A stretch of DNA of 64,000 bases from Enterocloster aldenensis (lineage in GTDB: Bacteria > Bacillota > Clostridia > Lachnospirales > Lachnospiraceae). Position 1 is the first letter of the stretch. Every line of letters begins with the position of its first letter. A program made the translations under genes and the position numbers. Location: positions 361,324 to 425,323 of the forward strand of contig NZ_QVEX01000002.1 in assembly GCF_003434055.1 (NCBI RefSeq), written 5' to 3'. Positions 25,683 through 33,258 of the stretch are shown in pieces. The notes below the pieces were generated by a model, which saw only the letters and a program-made list of their open reading frames with translations, made no database searches and was not told the DNA's origin.

Positions 25683-25775
25683 AAAACTCCCCATATGCGG
25701 CGCATGCAATCCGCTGCATCTGCATTACTTATCCTGACTAAACGCATGGATACACCTTACATGACCAATGATATT

Positions 25776-26441
25776 TTAGTGTGTGTCTGGTACTCCGTTC
25801 CCGCCGTCTCCGCATCCCAGCCTGCGCACCAGCATTCCCTGGAACGCATCCACGCCCACACCGACGTAAATCACGCCCACCAGCATTGCCACGCCAATCT
25901 GGATTGGCAGGGTCCCTATTCCATCCACTTGCATGGGGCCCATGATGGTCAGGCCGATGGCCCATCCGCACAGCCAGGCGGGCGTGTATATCATACTTGA
26001 AAATGTCTCGCTGACGATCACTGCCAGCCCTCCCATGACGAATAATGTGACATACAGTTCCACATTGGGATTCCACTGCAGGGTTTCCATCACCCAGACC
26101 GCAATATAGGCCCACAAATCGCCCAACAGGAAACCGACGGAGATTTTCACGGTGTCCTGCCGCCTGTTCCCATTGGCCACAAAAAGCCCGGCGCAGATCA
26201 GGGCCACCGAGCCGGTGCCAATCCCTATGAAAGGGGCCAGCACGGCCCAGATTGGAGGCATGAACGCAATACCGAAAGCCAGGGTCAGCATATTGACTGT
26301 CTTCTTTTGCTTGTCTTCCATATTTCTTTCTTCCACGCATTTCTTTTCCATGCCATTTCTTCCCATGCGCTTCTCCTCCATGACCTTCTTTTCCATGTAC
26401 TTCTTTTCCATGTACTTTTCTTCCATGCACTTTTCTTCCAT
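25776..26441 (-). CDS. DUF1097 membrane protein with repetitive N-terminus
   Basis: A 221-residue protein whose body, from about residue 48 on, has five to six hydrophobic helices (LTLAFGIAFMPPIWAVLAPF, SVALICAGLFVANGN, AWLCGWAIGLTIMG). It resembles DUF1097 inner-membrane proteins such as E. coli YcdZ, of unknown function. The first 45 residues are a run of five-residue units (MEEKY, MEKKY, MEKKV, MEEKR) ending MEDKQKK. Any of the ATG codons, including that of MEDKQ near 26324, could be the true start. It follows the kinase gene by four nt, so it belongs to the operon; transport of the pathway substrate or product is only a guess. Confidence 0.7.
   Translation of the reverse strand: MEEKCMEEKYMEKKYMEKKVMEEKRMGRNGMEKKCVEERNMEDKQKKTVNMLTLAFGIAFMPPIWAVLAPFIGIGTGSVALICAGLFVANGNRRQDTVKISVGFLLGDLWAYIAVWVMETLQWNPNVELYVTLFVMGGLAVIVSETFSSMIYTPAWLCGWAIGLTIMGPMQVDGIGTLPIQIGVAMLVGVIYVGVGVDAFQGMLVRRLGCGDGGNGVPDTH
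26324..26441 (-). repeat. 15-bp in-frame tandem repeat at the DUF1097 start
   Basis: The sequence repeats ATGGAAGAAAAGTAC-like 15-bp units about eight times with drift. Each unit carries an in-frame ATG and a purine-rich GGAAGAAAAG that could act as a weak ribosome site. The period is a multiple of three, so copy-number change would keep the frame. Confidence 0.8.
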
Positions 26442-26447
26442 CACCCC

Positions 26448-27560
26448 TCACTCCCAGTCAAAACCATCCCAGACAGGCGTTCCGGTATACGTCTTCAGCT
26501 CTTCCTCGCCTTCCATCACGCGGATGGCTCCGGCCGCCATGGCCTCCATCTCAAACTCGCCCGGATAAGCGGTCACAGGGGCGATGAAGGAACAGGCATC
26601 TGTTAGCTGCCCTACAAGATCCTGGTTATGTACCATGCCGCCTCCCAGCAGGATGCCGTCCACCTGCCCGTGAAGCACTGCCGCCATGGCCCCGATGCAT
26701 TTTTCAATCTGGTATATCATGCTGTCCCAGAGAAGCCCTGCATACCGGTCCCCTGCCTTGGCCCGCTCCGTCAGTTCAAAGGCGTCGGAAATCCCCATAT
26801 GATTCACAAAACCGCCTGTCCTGGTACAGAGTTTTTTCACATCTTCCAGACTCGCCTGGTTCATTTTCATATATTCCAGAAGGTTTGTCACGGAAATGCT
26901 TCCGCATCTGGTTGGGGCCATGGGGCCTTCTCCTCCCACAATATCGTACCCGTCTATCATCCGTCCTTTTTCATGGGCGGATATGGAAATGCCGCCGCCT
27001 ATATGGCATACCACATACCTGCATTCCGCATACGGCTTCTTCATCACGTTTTTACTGTGCCGGATGGCGGTTTCCTTCAGGTTCAGGGCATGGAGGTGGA
27101 TGATGCGGTGCACGCCCCTGATACCTGTCATACGGGCAAGGTCCTGAAGTTCATCCACATCCGGCGGGTTTACCACCATTGCTTTTGCGCCGTAGGCCTG
27201 GGCAAACTCATGGGCCAGCTGCGAACCCAGGGCAGCAGGATGGATGACGCCGTTGGCGCATGTCCTGGCGTGCTCCAGCATCAGGTCCGTCACCCCGTAG
27301 GTTCCGCCTTCCATGGCAATCAGGCCTCCGCCCCGTCCCACGAATACGTCCACTTCCTCAAGTCCTATGCCAGCTTCCTTTAAAAGGGTTAAAACCGTGT
27401 CCCTGCGGTAGGGCAGCTGCTCTGACATGGATGCATACTGTTCAAGCTCTTTGGCCTCATGGGAGACAGTCTGGGAATACAGGCATTCCTCCCCCTCAAA
27501 CAAAGCAATCTTGGTTGAGGTGGACCCGGGATTGATGGTCAGTACTTTGTACGGTTTCAT
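26448..27560 (-). CDS. buk: Butyrate kinase (acyl-phosphate kinase)
   Basis: Converts an acyl-phosphate plus ADP to the acid plus ATP. The 370-residue protein has the acetokinase-family start (LTINPGSTSTKIALFEG), the second signature (GVHRIIHLHALNLKETAIR), CHIGGGISISAHEKG and the late ILLGGGMVHN. Length and the absence of the longer AckA insertions indicate butyrate kinase rather than acetate kinase; branched-chain or other short acids are also possible. It overlaps the phosphotransacylase gene by four nt, so the pair works as one ATP-yielding step. Confidence 0.93.
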   Translation of the reverse strand: MKPYKVLTINPGSTSTKIALFEGEECLYSQTVSHEAKELEQYASMSEQLPYRRDTVLTLLKEAGIGLEEVDVFVGRGGGLIAMEGGTYGVTDLMLEHARTCANGVIHPAALGSQLAHEFAQAYGAKAMVVNPPDVDELQDLARMTGIRGVHRIIHLHALNLKETAIRHSKNVMKKPYAECRYVVCHIGGGISISAHEKGRMIDGYDIVGGEGPMAPTRCGSISVTNLLEYMKMNQASLEDVKKLCTRTGGFVNHMGISDAFELTERAKAGDRYAGLLWDSMIYQIEKCIGAMAAVLHGQVDGILLGGGMVHNQDLVGQLTDACSFIAPVTAYPGEFEMEAMAAGAIRVMEGEEELKTYTGTPVWDGFDWE

Positions 27561-28576
27561 GCTGGTTCCTCCTGCCTTTTACTACCCGCGGCCCTTACCG
27601 CGCTGATTACGATATTACCCTTAATCTCGGATACAGGGGCGCCTCTGGAGCAGTCGCACACCACTTTGTTGAACCCCTGGAGCATTGGGCCGTAGGCATC
27701 TGCGTGGCCGAACTGCTGTATCAGCTTCACACCCACATTGCCCACGTTCAGGTCCGGCCAGATAATCACATTGGCTTTTCCCGCAACCCTGCTGTCTCTG
27801 TGCACCTTTTTAGCGGCCACTGCCGGCGATACCGCCGCGTCAAACTGGAATTCTCCGTCAATGGCAAGCTCCGGCCTCTGTTCATTGGCAATCCTGACCG
27901 CCTCCGTCACTTTATCCACCAGCTCCCCCTGTCCGCTTCCCAGGGTGGAATAGCTGACCATGGCGCATCTTGGCTCCCAGCCTAGAAGTTCCCTGACCGT
28001 GTCGCAGGCAGAGACAGAGATTCCGGCCAGCTGACCGGAATCCGGGTTGGCGCACACAGCGCTGTCCCCGATTGCAAGAAGGCTTCCTTCACTTCCCTTA
28101 AATCCAGGGATGTCGCATAACCCGATGCTTGAGATGGTGCTGATTCCCGGTTTCAGGCCAATGACCATCTGCCCGGCCAGCAGCACATCCCCGGTGGTAT
28201 TGTCAATCCCCGCAAATGTTACATCCGCCTCGCCCACTGCTTCCATGACCATGGCATAATACAGCGGATTCTGCATGCGGCGGTTTAAGGCCTTTTCTTT
28301 TAACAGGGTTTGGGGCAGGGCCACGTACCGGTCTATGAGCTTCTTTTTATACGTCTCTTCCCTGATATCCACGATTGTGAAAATATCTTCCTCATATCCT
28401 TTGGAGGATAATGCTTCCCTGATTTCATCGGCATATCCCACAAGCACGGGAATGATATATCCCTCTTTGCCCGTCTCATAGGCTGCCTGCATCATCTTTT
28501 CATTGACTGCTTCCGGAAATGCTATCCTCTGGGGATTTTCCTTTGCTTTTTCATAAATCTGTTCAAGTAATCCCAT
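27557..28576 (-). CDS. Phosphate acyltransferase (Pta/Ptb family)
   Basis: Transfers an acyl group from CoA to phosphate, giving the acyl-phosphate used by the kinase that follows. The 339-residue product begins MGLLEQIYEKAKENPQRIAF. It has the Pta signature regions (MVSYSTLGSGQGELVDKVTE, DGEFQFDAAVSPAVAAKK, and NVIIWPDLNVGNVGVKLIQQ). Sequence is closer to phosphate acetyltransferase than to classical Ptb, but pairing with a butyrate kinase leaves the acyl specificity open. AAGGAG precedes the ATG. Confidence 0.88.
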   Translation of the reverse strand: MGLLEQIYEKAKENPQRIAFPEAVNEKMMQAAYETGKEGYIIPVLVGYADEIREALSSKGYEEDIFTIVDIREETYKKKLIDRYVALPQTLLKEKALNRRMQNPLYYAMVMEAVGEADVTFAGIDNTTGDVLLAGQMVIGLKPGISTISSIGLCDIPGFKGSEGSLLAIGDSAVCANPDSGQLAGISVSACDTVRELLGWEPRCAMVSYSTLGSGQGELVDKVTEAVRIANEQRPELAIDGEFQFDAAVSPAVAAKKVHRDSRVAGKANVIIWPDLNVGNVGVKLIQQFGHADAYGPMLQGFNKVVCDCSRGAPVSEIKGNIVISAVRAAGSKRQEEPA

Positions 28577-28611
28577 TATTGCTCCTTTCGGCCGGATTGG
28601 CTAAATCCGTC

Positions 28612-28851
28612 CTACATTTCCTTCTCAATCAGGTCTGTCAGGTCTTTGACGGTGGCGCAGGCGCTGGCTTCTGAAAGCATGATTTCCACGTCCAGTTCAT
28701 TTTCAATCTCAGATACAAGGGCAACCATCTGTACGGAGGCTCCGCCTAAATCCTCCTTAAAGGATGTTGATACGGAAAGGTCGTTGATATCCTGTTTGTA
28801 TGACATTGCAACCATGTTAAGTACCTGTGTTTCCAATTCTTTTCTGTCCAT
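28612..28851 (-). CDS. Acyl carrier protein with atypical DSL motif
   Basis: A 79-residue acidic protein with acyl carrier layout (VLNMVAMSYKQDINDLSVST then SFKEDLGGASVQMVALVSEI). The phosphopantetheine site normally reads DSL; here it is ASV, keeping the serine but losing the preceding Asp and the Leu. The preceding ATG (MKM at 28857) is almost on top of GGGAG, so the ATG at 28851 is preferred. It stands between the Zn-ribbon/OB protein and the phosphotransacylase. A dedicated carrier for the thiolase pathway is more likely than the general fatty-acid ACP. Confidence 0.82.
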   Translation of the reverse strand: MDRKELETQVLNMVAMSYKQDINDLSVSTSFKEDLGGASVQMVALVSEIENELDVEIMLSEASACATVKDLTDLIEKEM

Positions 28852-28912
28852 TTTCATTCTCCCTCTATAATTTTTATTTACATCTGGTCCGTTTCGGATT
28901 CCATGTTTTTAT

Positions 28913-29326
28913 TTACGCTTCGTCCAAATCAAATACAACGGTCTTAAATCCGCCTTCCCTCCGTAAGATTGCCGCATGGCAGTTCAGGGGAAGCTTTTCT
29001 GAAAGTTCCTTCCTGTTCTTTTTGCTGATGCCCCGGACAACTGCGTTTAATTTTGTGCCTTCCTCCAATTCAACTTCACCGTACGCATATTTTCCTAACT
29101 GCTTGTATTCCGGTTTGGAAGAAAGGGCTGCAGGCAATACAATGGAATGCAGCCTGGCCTTTCCGCTGATTTCATACCACTCCGTCTCATAATTCCCACA
29201 TGCATTGCAGGCATATACAGGGGGAAACTCCACATTGCCGCACTTGGGGCATTTGCGCCCTAAGAGTTTTCCTTCTTCCAGTCCTTCGTAAAATGTCTGC
29301 ACAACCTTTTCTAATTTAATACTCAT
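28913..29326 (-). CDS. Zn-ribbon OB-fold protein (DUF35 family)
   Basis: A 137-residue protein with an N-terminal zinc ribbon (GRKCPKCGNVEFPPVYACNA then CGN) and a C-terminal OB-like fold. In other organisms DUF35 proteins bridge or stabilise thiolase-type enzymes, as in archaeal thiolase/HMG-CoA synthase complexes and PhlB of the phloroglucinol acylation complex. It directly follows the thiolase gene with 18 nt between, so a complex with it is strongly suggested. Confidence 0.88.
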   Translation of the reverse strand: MSIKLEKVVQTFYEGLEEGKLLGRKCPKCGNVEFPPVYACNACGNYETEWYEISGKARLHSIVLPAALSSKPEYKQLGKYAYGEVELEEGTKLNAVVRGISKKNRKELSEKLPLNCHAAILRREGGFKTVVFDLDEA

Positions 29327-29344
29327 AACGCATCTCTCCTCCTG

Positions 29345-30661
29345 CTATTCATCCAATATGCCAAGCAATACGGCCGCAACGTTCTGCGCCCCGCCGTAGC
29401 CCCGGAGCATGGCTGTCCTGGGCTGGTTTTTTACCTGATGGCCGCCGCATTCGCCCCAGATCTGTTTGCAGGCCTCATACACATCCGCCAGACCCGAGGC
29501 AGCATGTGCATGTCCAAAGGAGGTACGGCCGCCATTGGTATTAATCGGCTTATCCCCGTCCCATGCAGTGCGTCCCTCACAGATGTATTTCCAGCCTTCA
29601 CCGTAAGGAAGATATCCCGCAATCTCTGCGGATACAAGATGGGACGTGATGATGAAATCATTGGCATAGAACAGGTCCAGGTCATCTCCTGACAGGCCGG
29701 TCAGCTCATATGCCTGGCGAACGGCTTCCTCGGTGGCCCGGACTTCAAAATGGGGGGTGGTTGCTTCACAGGCAGCGCTTCCGATTCCCAGCACCTCAAT
29801 CGGGCGGTGCTTCAGGTTCCCTGCTATGACCGGGATCATTTCCGTGGCGCATACAATGGCTGCCGCCGCGCCGTCGCATTTTAGCTCAATGCCGCCGGCC
29901 CGGAGGAAATCCCCCATTTTGGGATTATACGGTGAGTTCATATATTCATCCAGGGTCATCCCGGCTTCTTCTGCAAGGGATTCATATGTCCTTCTTTCAA
30001 TGGCAAGGGGATTGACCGATGCATTGCGCCTGTTGTTGATGCACATCCAGTTCAATGTCTCGTTCATCTGCTCTGCCGTAATCCCCCGGGTGCGCACATA
30101 CCACTCCGCCGCATCGTCATAAATCAGTTCCTGGCCGGCCATCAGGCTCCTTGTATAGGCGCGGTCATATAACCAGGATGTGGTCTTTAAGAACTTCTCC
30201 ATGGTCATCTTATCCCGTTTGTACGGATGTTTGGGGCTTTCCACATTATCGGCCGGCGACGGGGTGCTGTCCCCGAACTCAACTGCTCCGGTGAGGACGC
30301 AGTTGTATTTCCCGGATGCCACTGCGTTGACCGCCTGCTCGATTGCAAGATAACCTGTGCAGCATGCCTCGGAGTGGTGGATGGAGCCTTTTCCCTTCAT
30401 CCCGAACCAGTTGGCCACCTGCACATTGGGCGTCAGGTAGTTGGAGCCGTTTAACGGGCTGGCCTCGCCGTGGAAATAAAAATCCACATCCTGGGGATTG
30501 ACCCCTGCATCCTCCATTGCTTTTAATGCCGCATATCCGAACATTTCCCCTTCTGTCAGTCCATTTGTTTCCGGATTATCCACCGTGTACATAAATGGCG
30601 TACAGCCAACGCCTATGATAGAGACGCTTCTGTTATACTTTCCTAAAGTACCCATAACCAT
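29345..30661 (-). CDS. Thiolase-family protein (SCP-x-like)
   Basis: A 438-residue thiolase-superfamily protein with the nucleophile region IHHSEACCTGYLAIEQAVNA near residues 95-115, the TNGGRTSFGHAHAASGLADV segment with the catalytic His, and RGYGGAQNVAAVLL at the end. The last segment lacks the second cysteine of degradative thiolases, as is common in SCP-x-like members that pair with DUF35 proteins. It probably cleaves or condenses a 3-keto acyl thioester; direction and substrate are unknown. Start at 30661 or 30655 (two ATG codons after GGAAGG). It is first in the operon, divergent from a PucR-type regulator. Confidence 0.85.
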   Translation of the reverse strand: MVMGTLGKYNRSVSIIGVGCTPFMYTVDNPETNGLTEGEMFGYAALKAMEDAGVNPQDVDFYFHGEASPLNGSNYLTPNVQVANWFGMKGKGSIHHSEACCTGYLAIEQAVNAVASGKYNCVLTGAVEFGDSTPSPADNVESPKHPYKRDKMTMEKFLKTTSWLYDRAYTRSLMAGQELIYDDAAEWYVRTRGITAEQMNETLNWMCINNRRNASVNPLAIERRTYESLAEEAGMTLDEYMNSPYNPKMGDFLRAGGIELKCDGAAAAIVCATEMIPVIAGNLKHRPIEVLGIGSAACEATTPHFEVRATEEAVRQAYELTGLSGDDLDLFYANDFIITSHLVSAEIAGYLPYGEGWKYICEGRTAWDGDKPINTNGGRTSFGHAHAASGLADVYEACKQIWGECGGHQVKNQPRTAMLRGYGGAQNVAAVLLGILDE

Positions 30662-30686
30662 CTTCCTTCCTTTTGCTTATTCCCTG

Positions 30687-30715
30687 TTTACGTTTGTATG
30701 ATTATTATATATAAT
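30687..30715. promoter_or_regulatory. Back-to-back divergent promoters of thiolase operon and regulator
   Basis: The 12-bp palindrome ATTATATATAAT (30704-30715) gives a TATAAT on each strand: 30704-30709 for the minus-strand operon and 30710-30715 for the plus-strand regulator. The regulator promoter has TTTACG (30687-30692) at 17 nt. The operon promoter has no good -35, which suits activation. ATGATTA/TAATCAT arms (30698-30704, 30726-30732) flank the site. Confidence 0.5.
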
Positions 30716-30773
30716 AAAGATATTGTAATCATCGTGTTTGGGGCTAAGTATGGCTTGTACCACCACCCCATTT

Positions 30774-30789
30774 TTGTGCATGCGCACAA
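30774..30789. promoter_or_regulatory. TTGTGC-N4-GCACAA palindrome (operator 1)
   Basis: A perfect inverted repeat with centre ATGC. Measured on the minus strand, an 18-bp window around it ends 63 nt before the TATAAT of the thiolase operon. It also lies 17 nt before the regulator's ATG, downstream of the regulator's own promoter. The position suits activation of the operon and self-repression of the regulator. An equivalent site lies at 40423-40440. Confidence 0.7.
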
Positions 30790-30805
30790 TGCAGAAGGAG
30801 ACATC

Positions 30806-32356
30806 ATGGAATTACAGGTTTTGTTAAACAGGCTGGGAAATGCCGGATACCGCCCGCTGATATACGGGAACCGGGACAGCTGCTGCGATATGCTGAACAT
30901 ACGGATCCTGACAGAGGGGCAGCGCCATTTTGAGGAAACCATACTTTATCTGACCTCCACCGGACTTATGCCCGAGCCTGACAACGGCCAGCTGTTTACC
31001 TTGTTCTGTTATGGGGAGGAAATCGATTTTTCCCGGTATCAGGAGAGTTCTTTTACCATTGTTTATTTTGAGGCCGGTATCCGGCAGGCGGAACTGTTTA
31101 ACGTGACCCTGGAAAACCTGACCGAGCTCCAGCAGATAACCGCAGGCATGCATATCCTGACCAATGCCCTGTTTTCAGGAAACGGGCTTCAGTATCTGGT
31201 TGATACGGCCTCCCATCTTTTCGGCAATCCCATCTATGTGGTGGATCTGCAGAACAAGTACCTTGCCATGTCTGCGGGGATTGTCCCGGATGATGCTTTT
31301 TTCCGGGAGGAAAGCGCGTCCGGGTATATCAGCGAGAAGGGCATCCGCTCCATCCGGGCCAACAAAGTGGATGAAAAGGTCCGCAGGGCTGACACCGCCT
31401 ATTACTTTGTCAACAGCCTGGTCAAAAAGGGGATGCTGGTGGATGCGGTGCATATCCAGGGCGTGGAAGTGGGGCATGTGATGATGCTGGAGTCCGAACA
31501 CCCTTTCCGTGAATACGATCCGGACTTTTTCCATCGTTTCTGTAAGCTGGTGTCCATGGAACTACAGAAGAATTCAGCCTATTCCAGGAACAAAGGGGTC
31601 ATGTATTCCTATTTCCTGGCCGACCTGCTGAAGAATCCGAGGCAGAATGTGTCCGATATCAAGGAACGGTTAAAGATTCTTGGCTACAGCCTTAAGGAAA
31701 CCTTTTATATCGTGGCAATCCCTCCTGTCAGCCACAGTTTTTCCGATTTGAAGCTGGAGGTCATCCTGGAACATCTGAAGCAGATTTTTGCGGGCAGCAT
31801 CTATGTGATTTATGAAGATACCATTGTGTTCCTTATCAGCAGGGACATGGACCAGAACCTGAGCGGATATGAGATTTCCCAGCTTTCCGGATATCTCACG
31901 GCCAACCGCCTGAAGGCCGGAATCAGCAACTTTTACCAGCACCTGGAGGACACCCCCAGGTTCTACCGGCAGGCCATTGATTCCGTCCATCTTGGCCTGA
32001 AGCTTAAGGATACTGCGCCGATTTATTATTACAGTGATTATTATCTGTACCAGATGCTGGAGCTGTATGAAAAGGAAGATTCTGAGATACGGTTCCTGAT
32101 CCATCCCGGGCTTATGAAGCTTTACTTCTATGACCAGGAAAAAAATACGGATTTCATGACCACACTGAGGGAATACCTGACACAGCCCGGACAGCCTGCT
32201 AAAATTGCGGAAAACCTGCATATCCATAAGAATACGCTTCTGTACCGGATGGGGAAGATCAAAGAGATTACGGACTGCAGTTTTATTGAAGGGGAGGATT
32301 TCATGAATTTTAATTTTTCCGTAAGAATCATGAGATATCTTGGGATGATTGAGTAG
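30806..32356 (+). CDS. PucR/CdaR-type transcriptional regulator (1)
   Basis: A 516-residue regulator with a C-terminal helix-turn-helix of the PucR family (AENLHIHKNTLLYRMGKIKE near residues 470-490) preceded by the TLREYLTQPGQPAKI helix. The central part is CdaR/GGDEF-like (KNPRQNVSDIKERLKILGYS). The N-terminal 250 residues lack the PucR purine-catabolism domain, so the ligand may be unrelated to purines. Start 30806 follows AGAAGGAG; the frame is open upstream but that part is promoter DNA. It is divergent from the thiolase operon and is the best candidate to bind the TTTGTGC-type palindromes. Confidence 0.85.
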   Translation: MELQVLLNRLGNAGYRPLIYGNRDSCCDMLNIRILTEGQRHFEETILYLTSTGLMPEPDNGQLFTLFCYGEEIDFSRYQESSFTIVYFEAGIRQAELFNVTLENLTELQQITAGMHILTNALFSGNGLQYLVDTASHLFGNPIYVVDLQNKYLAMSAGIVPDDAFFREESASGYISEKGIRSIRANKVDEKVRRADTAYYFVNSLVKKGMLVDAVHIQGVEVGHVMMLESEHPFREYDPDFFHRFCKLVSMELQKNSAYSRNKGVMYSYFLADLLKNPRQNVSDIKERLKILGYSLKETFYIVAIPPVSHSFSDLKLEVILEHLKQIFAGSIYVIYEDTIVFLISRDMDQNLSGYEISQLSGYLTANRLKAGISNFYQHLEDTPRFYRQAIDSVHLGLKLKDTAPIYYYSDYYLYQMLELYEKEDSEIRFLIHPGLMKLYFYDQEKNTDFMTTLREYLTQPGQPAKIAENLHIHKNTLLYRMGKIKEITDCSFIEGEDFMNFNFSVRIMRYLGMIE

Positions 32357-32444
32357 TCGGAGGCAGTATACCAAAGAGAGGGCATTCAGTTTAGCTGCCA
32401 GAAGCAACCAGTCAAGACCACCGGCTAAGCCGGTGGCTTGTTCT

Positions 32445-32618
32445 GCCCCTATAAGGGGCTGTTACCTGCTTGCGCCCGGAAGGCGCACTGAAAAGTCTGC
32501 CTGCTGCACCACATTCTCAGCTGCCCTTAAAAGGGCATGTTCAGTGCTTCCTTACTCCGGCTTTGCCCCATAAGGGGCTTGCTGGTTTGCTTTGACTTCC
32601 TACTGACTCTTAAGAGTC
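32445..32618 (-). other. Array of five short hairpins after tnpA
   Basis: Between the tnpA stop and the terminal hairpin there are five compact perfect stems: GCCCCT/AGGGGC (32445-32459), TGCGCC/GGCGCA (32471-32487), TGCCCTT/AAGGGCA (32522-32537), GCCCC/GGGGC (32565-32578) and the palindrome GACTCTTAAGAGTC (32605-32618). Such a dense series is more than IS200 needs for its ends. It could be a structured 3' RNA or sites for strand handling; function is unknown. Confidence 0.6.
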
Positions 32619-33092
32619 CTACTTCTTGTTTTTCTTCACCGGCTCACCCGTAAACGGGTCTATGTACTCTACTATCGACATTTGGTCATATTCCAAGTCC
32701 TCTTTTATCTGATTTTGGATGTATGCCTTTATTGCCGCCGTATTCTTTCCTACTGTGTCCACGTAATATCCACGGCACCAGAAATGACGGTTTCCGTACT
32801 TGTACTTTAGATTCGCACGCTTCTCGAATATTATGAGTGAACTTTTTCCCTTGAGATAACCCACCACCTCTGATACTGAATATTTGGGTGGAATGCTTAC
32901 CAGCATATGAATATGATCTGGCATGCATTGTGCCTCGATTATCTCTATCCCTTTTCTTCGGCATAATGTCCCAAGGATTTGTCCTACATCTGCCTTGATA
33001 TCTTTATAGATTACCTGTCTACGATATTTTGGTGCAAAAACCAGATGATACTTGCAATCCCAATTTTTATGAGCTAAACTATTATTGTCCAT
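32619..33092 (-). CDS. tnpA: IS200/IS605 family transposase TnpA (Y1 HUH)
   Basis: A 157-residue single-strand transposase. It has the family start (CKYHLVFAPKYRRQVIYKDI), the HUH metal motif (MPDHIHMLVSIPPKY near residues 58-72), the RGYYVDTVG segment and the C-terminal helix with the nucleophile Tyr (AIKAYIQNQ near residue 128). Length is normal and no frameshift is seen, so it may be active. AGGAGG six nt before the ATG is paired with an upstream element in the mRNA, which should limit translation. Confidence 0.96.
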   Translation of the reverse strand: MDNNSLAHKNWDCKYHLVFAPKYRRQVIYKDIKADVGQILGTLCRRKGIEIIEAQCMPDHIHMLVSIPPKYSVSEVVGYLKGKSSLIIFEKRANLKYKYGNRHFWCRGYYVDTVGKNTAAIKAYIQNQIKEDLEYDQMSIVEYIDPFTGEPVKKNKK

Positions 33093-33099
33093 TTTGGAC

Positions 33100-33154
33100 C
33101 TCCTGTGCTTTTTTATTTGTGGTTTGCAGACCTACATCTAGTTTAGCACAGGAG
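33100..33154 (-). promoter_or_regulatory. Long-range stem hiding the tnpA ribosome site
   Basis: CTCCTGTGC (33100-33108, plus-strand notation) and GCACAGGAG (33146-33154) are perfect complements. In the tnpA mRNA the upstream CTCCTGTGC pairs with GCACAGGAG, which contains the AGGAGG ribosome site. IS200 is known to repress transposase translation by a 5' stem-loop; this looks like the same device. Confidence 0.7.
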
Positions 33155-33258
33155 TTTGCTTTTATCTGGAGATATTCCCTCCACCTGCAGAGCAGGTGGT
33201 TTATTTTTACTGTGACACAGAAAAACGGCGCATCGTTTGGACGATGCGCCGCAGGCTG

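Larger units (their letters stand above)
32418..33199 (-). mobile_element. IS200-type insertion sequence
   Basis: One HUH transposase gene between two terminal hairpins of the same design: CCACCGGC-taa-GCCGGTGG at 32418-32436 and CCACCTGC-aga-GCAGGTGG at 33181-33199. Both have eight perfect pairs and a 3-nt loop. That is the IS200/IS605 single-strand recognition layout; exact cleavage points cannot be set from one copy. No tnpB is present. It landed between regulator 1 and the TetR gene. Confidence 0.88.

Noticed and set aside
25738..26451. A 237-codon minus-strand frame in the DUF1097 region
   Set aside because: It reads the repeat region as HGKEVHGKEGHG and then Arg-rich nonsense. The alternative frame gives clear membrane helices of a known family.
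30806..32356. Regulator 1 as a purine sensor because of its PucR label
   Set aside because: It lacks the N-terminal PucR domain that regulator 3 has. The PucR name refers only to its DNA-binding end.
32445..32618. The hairpin series as a CRISPR array or REP cluster
   Set aside because: The stems have different sequences and uneven spacing, and they lie inside an insertion sequence.
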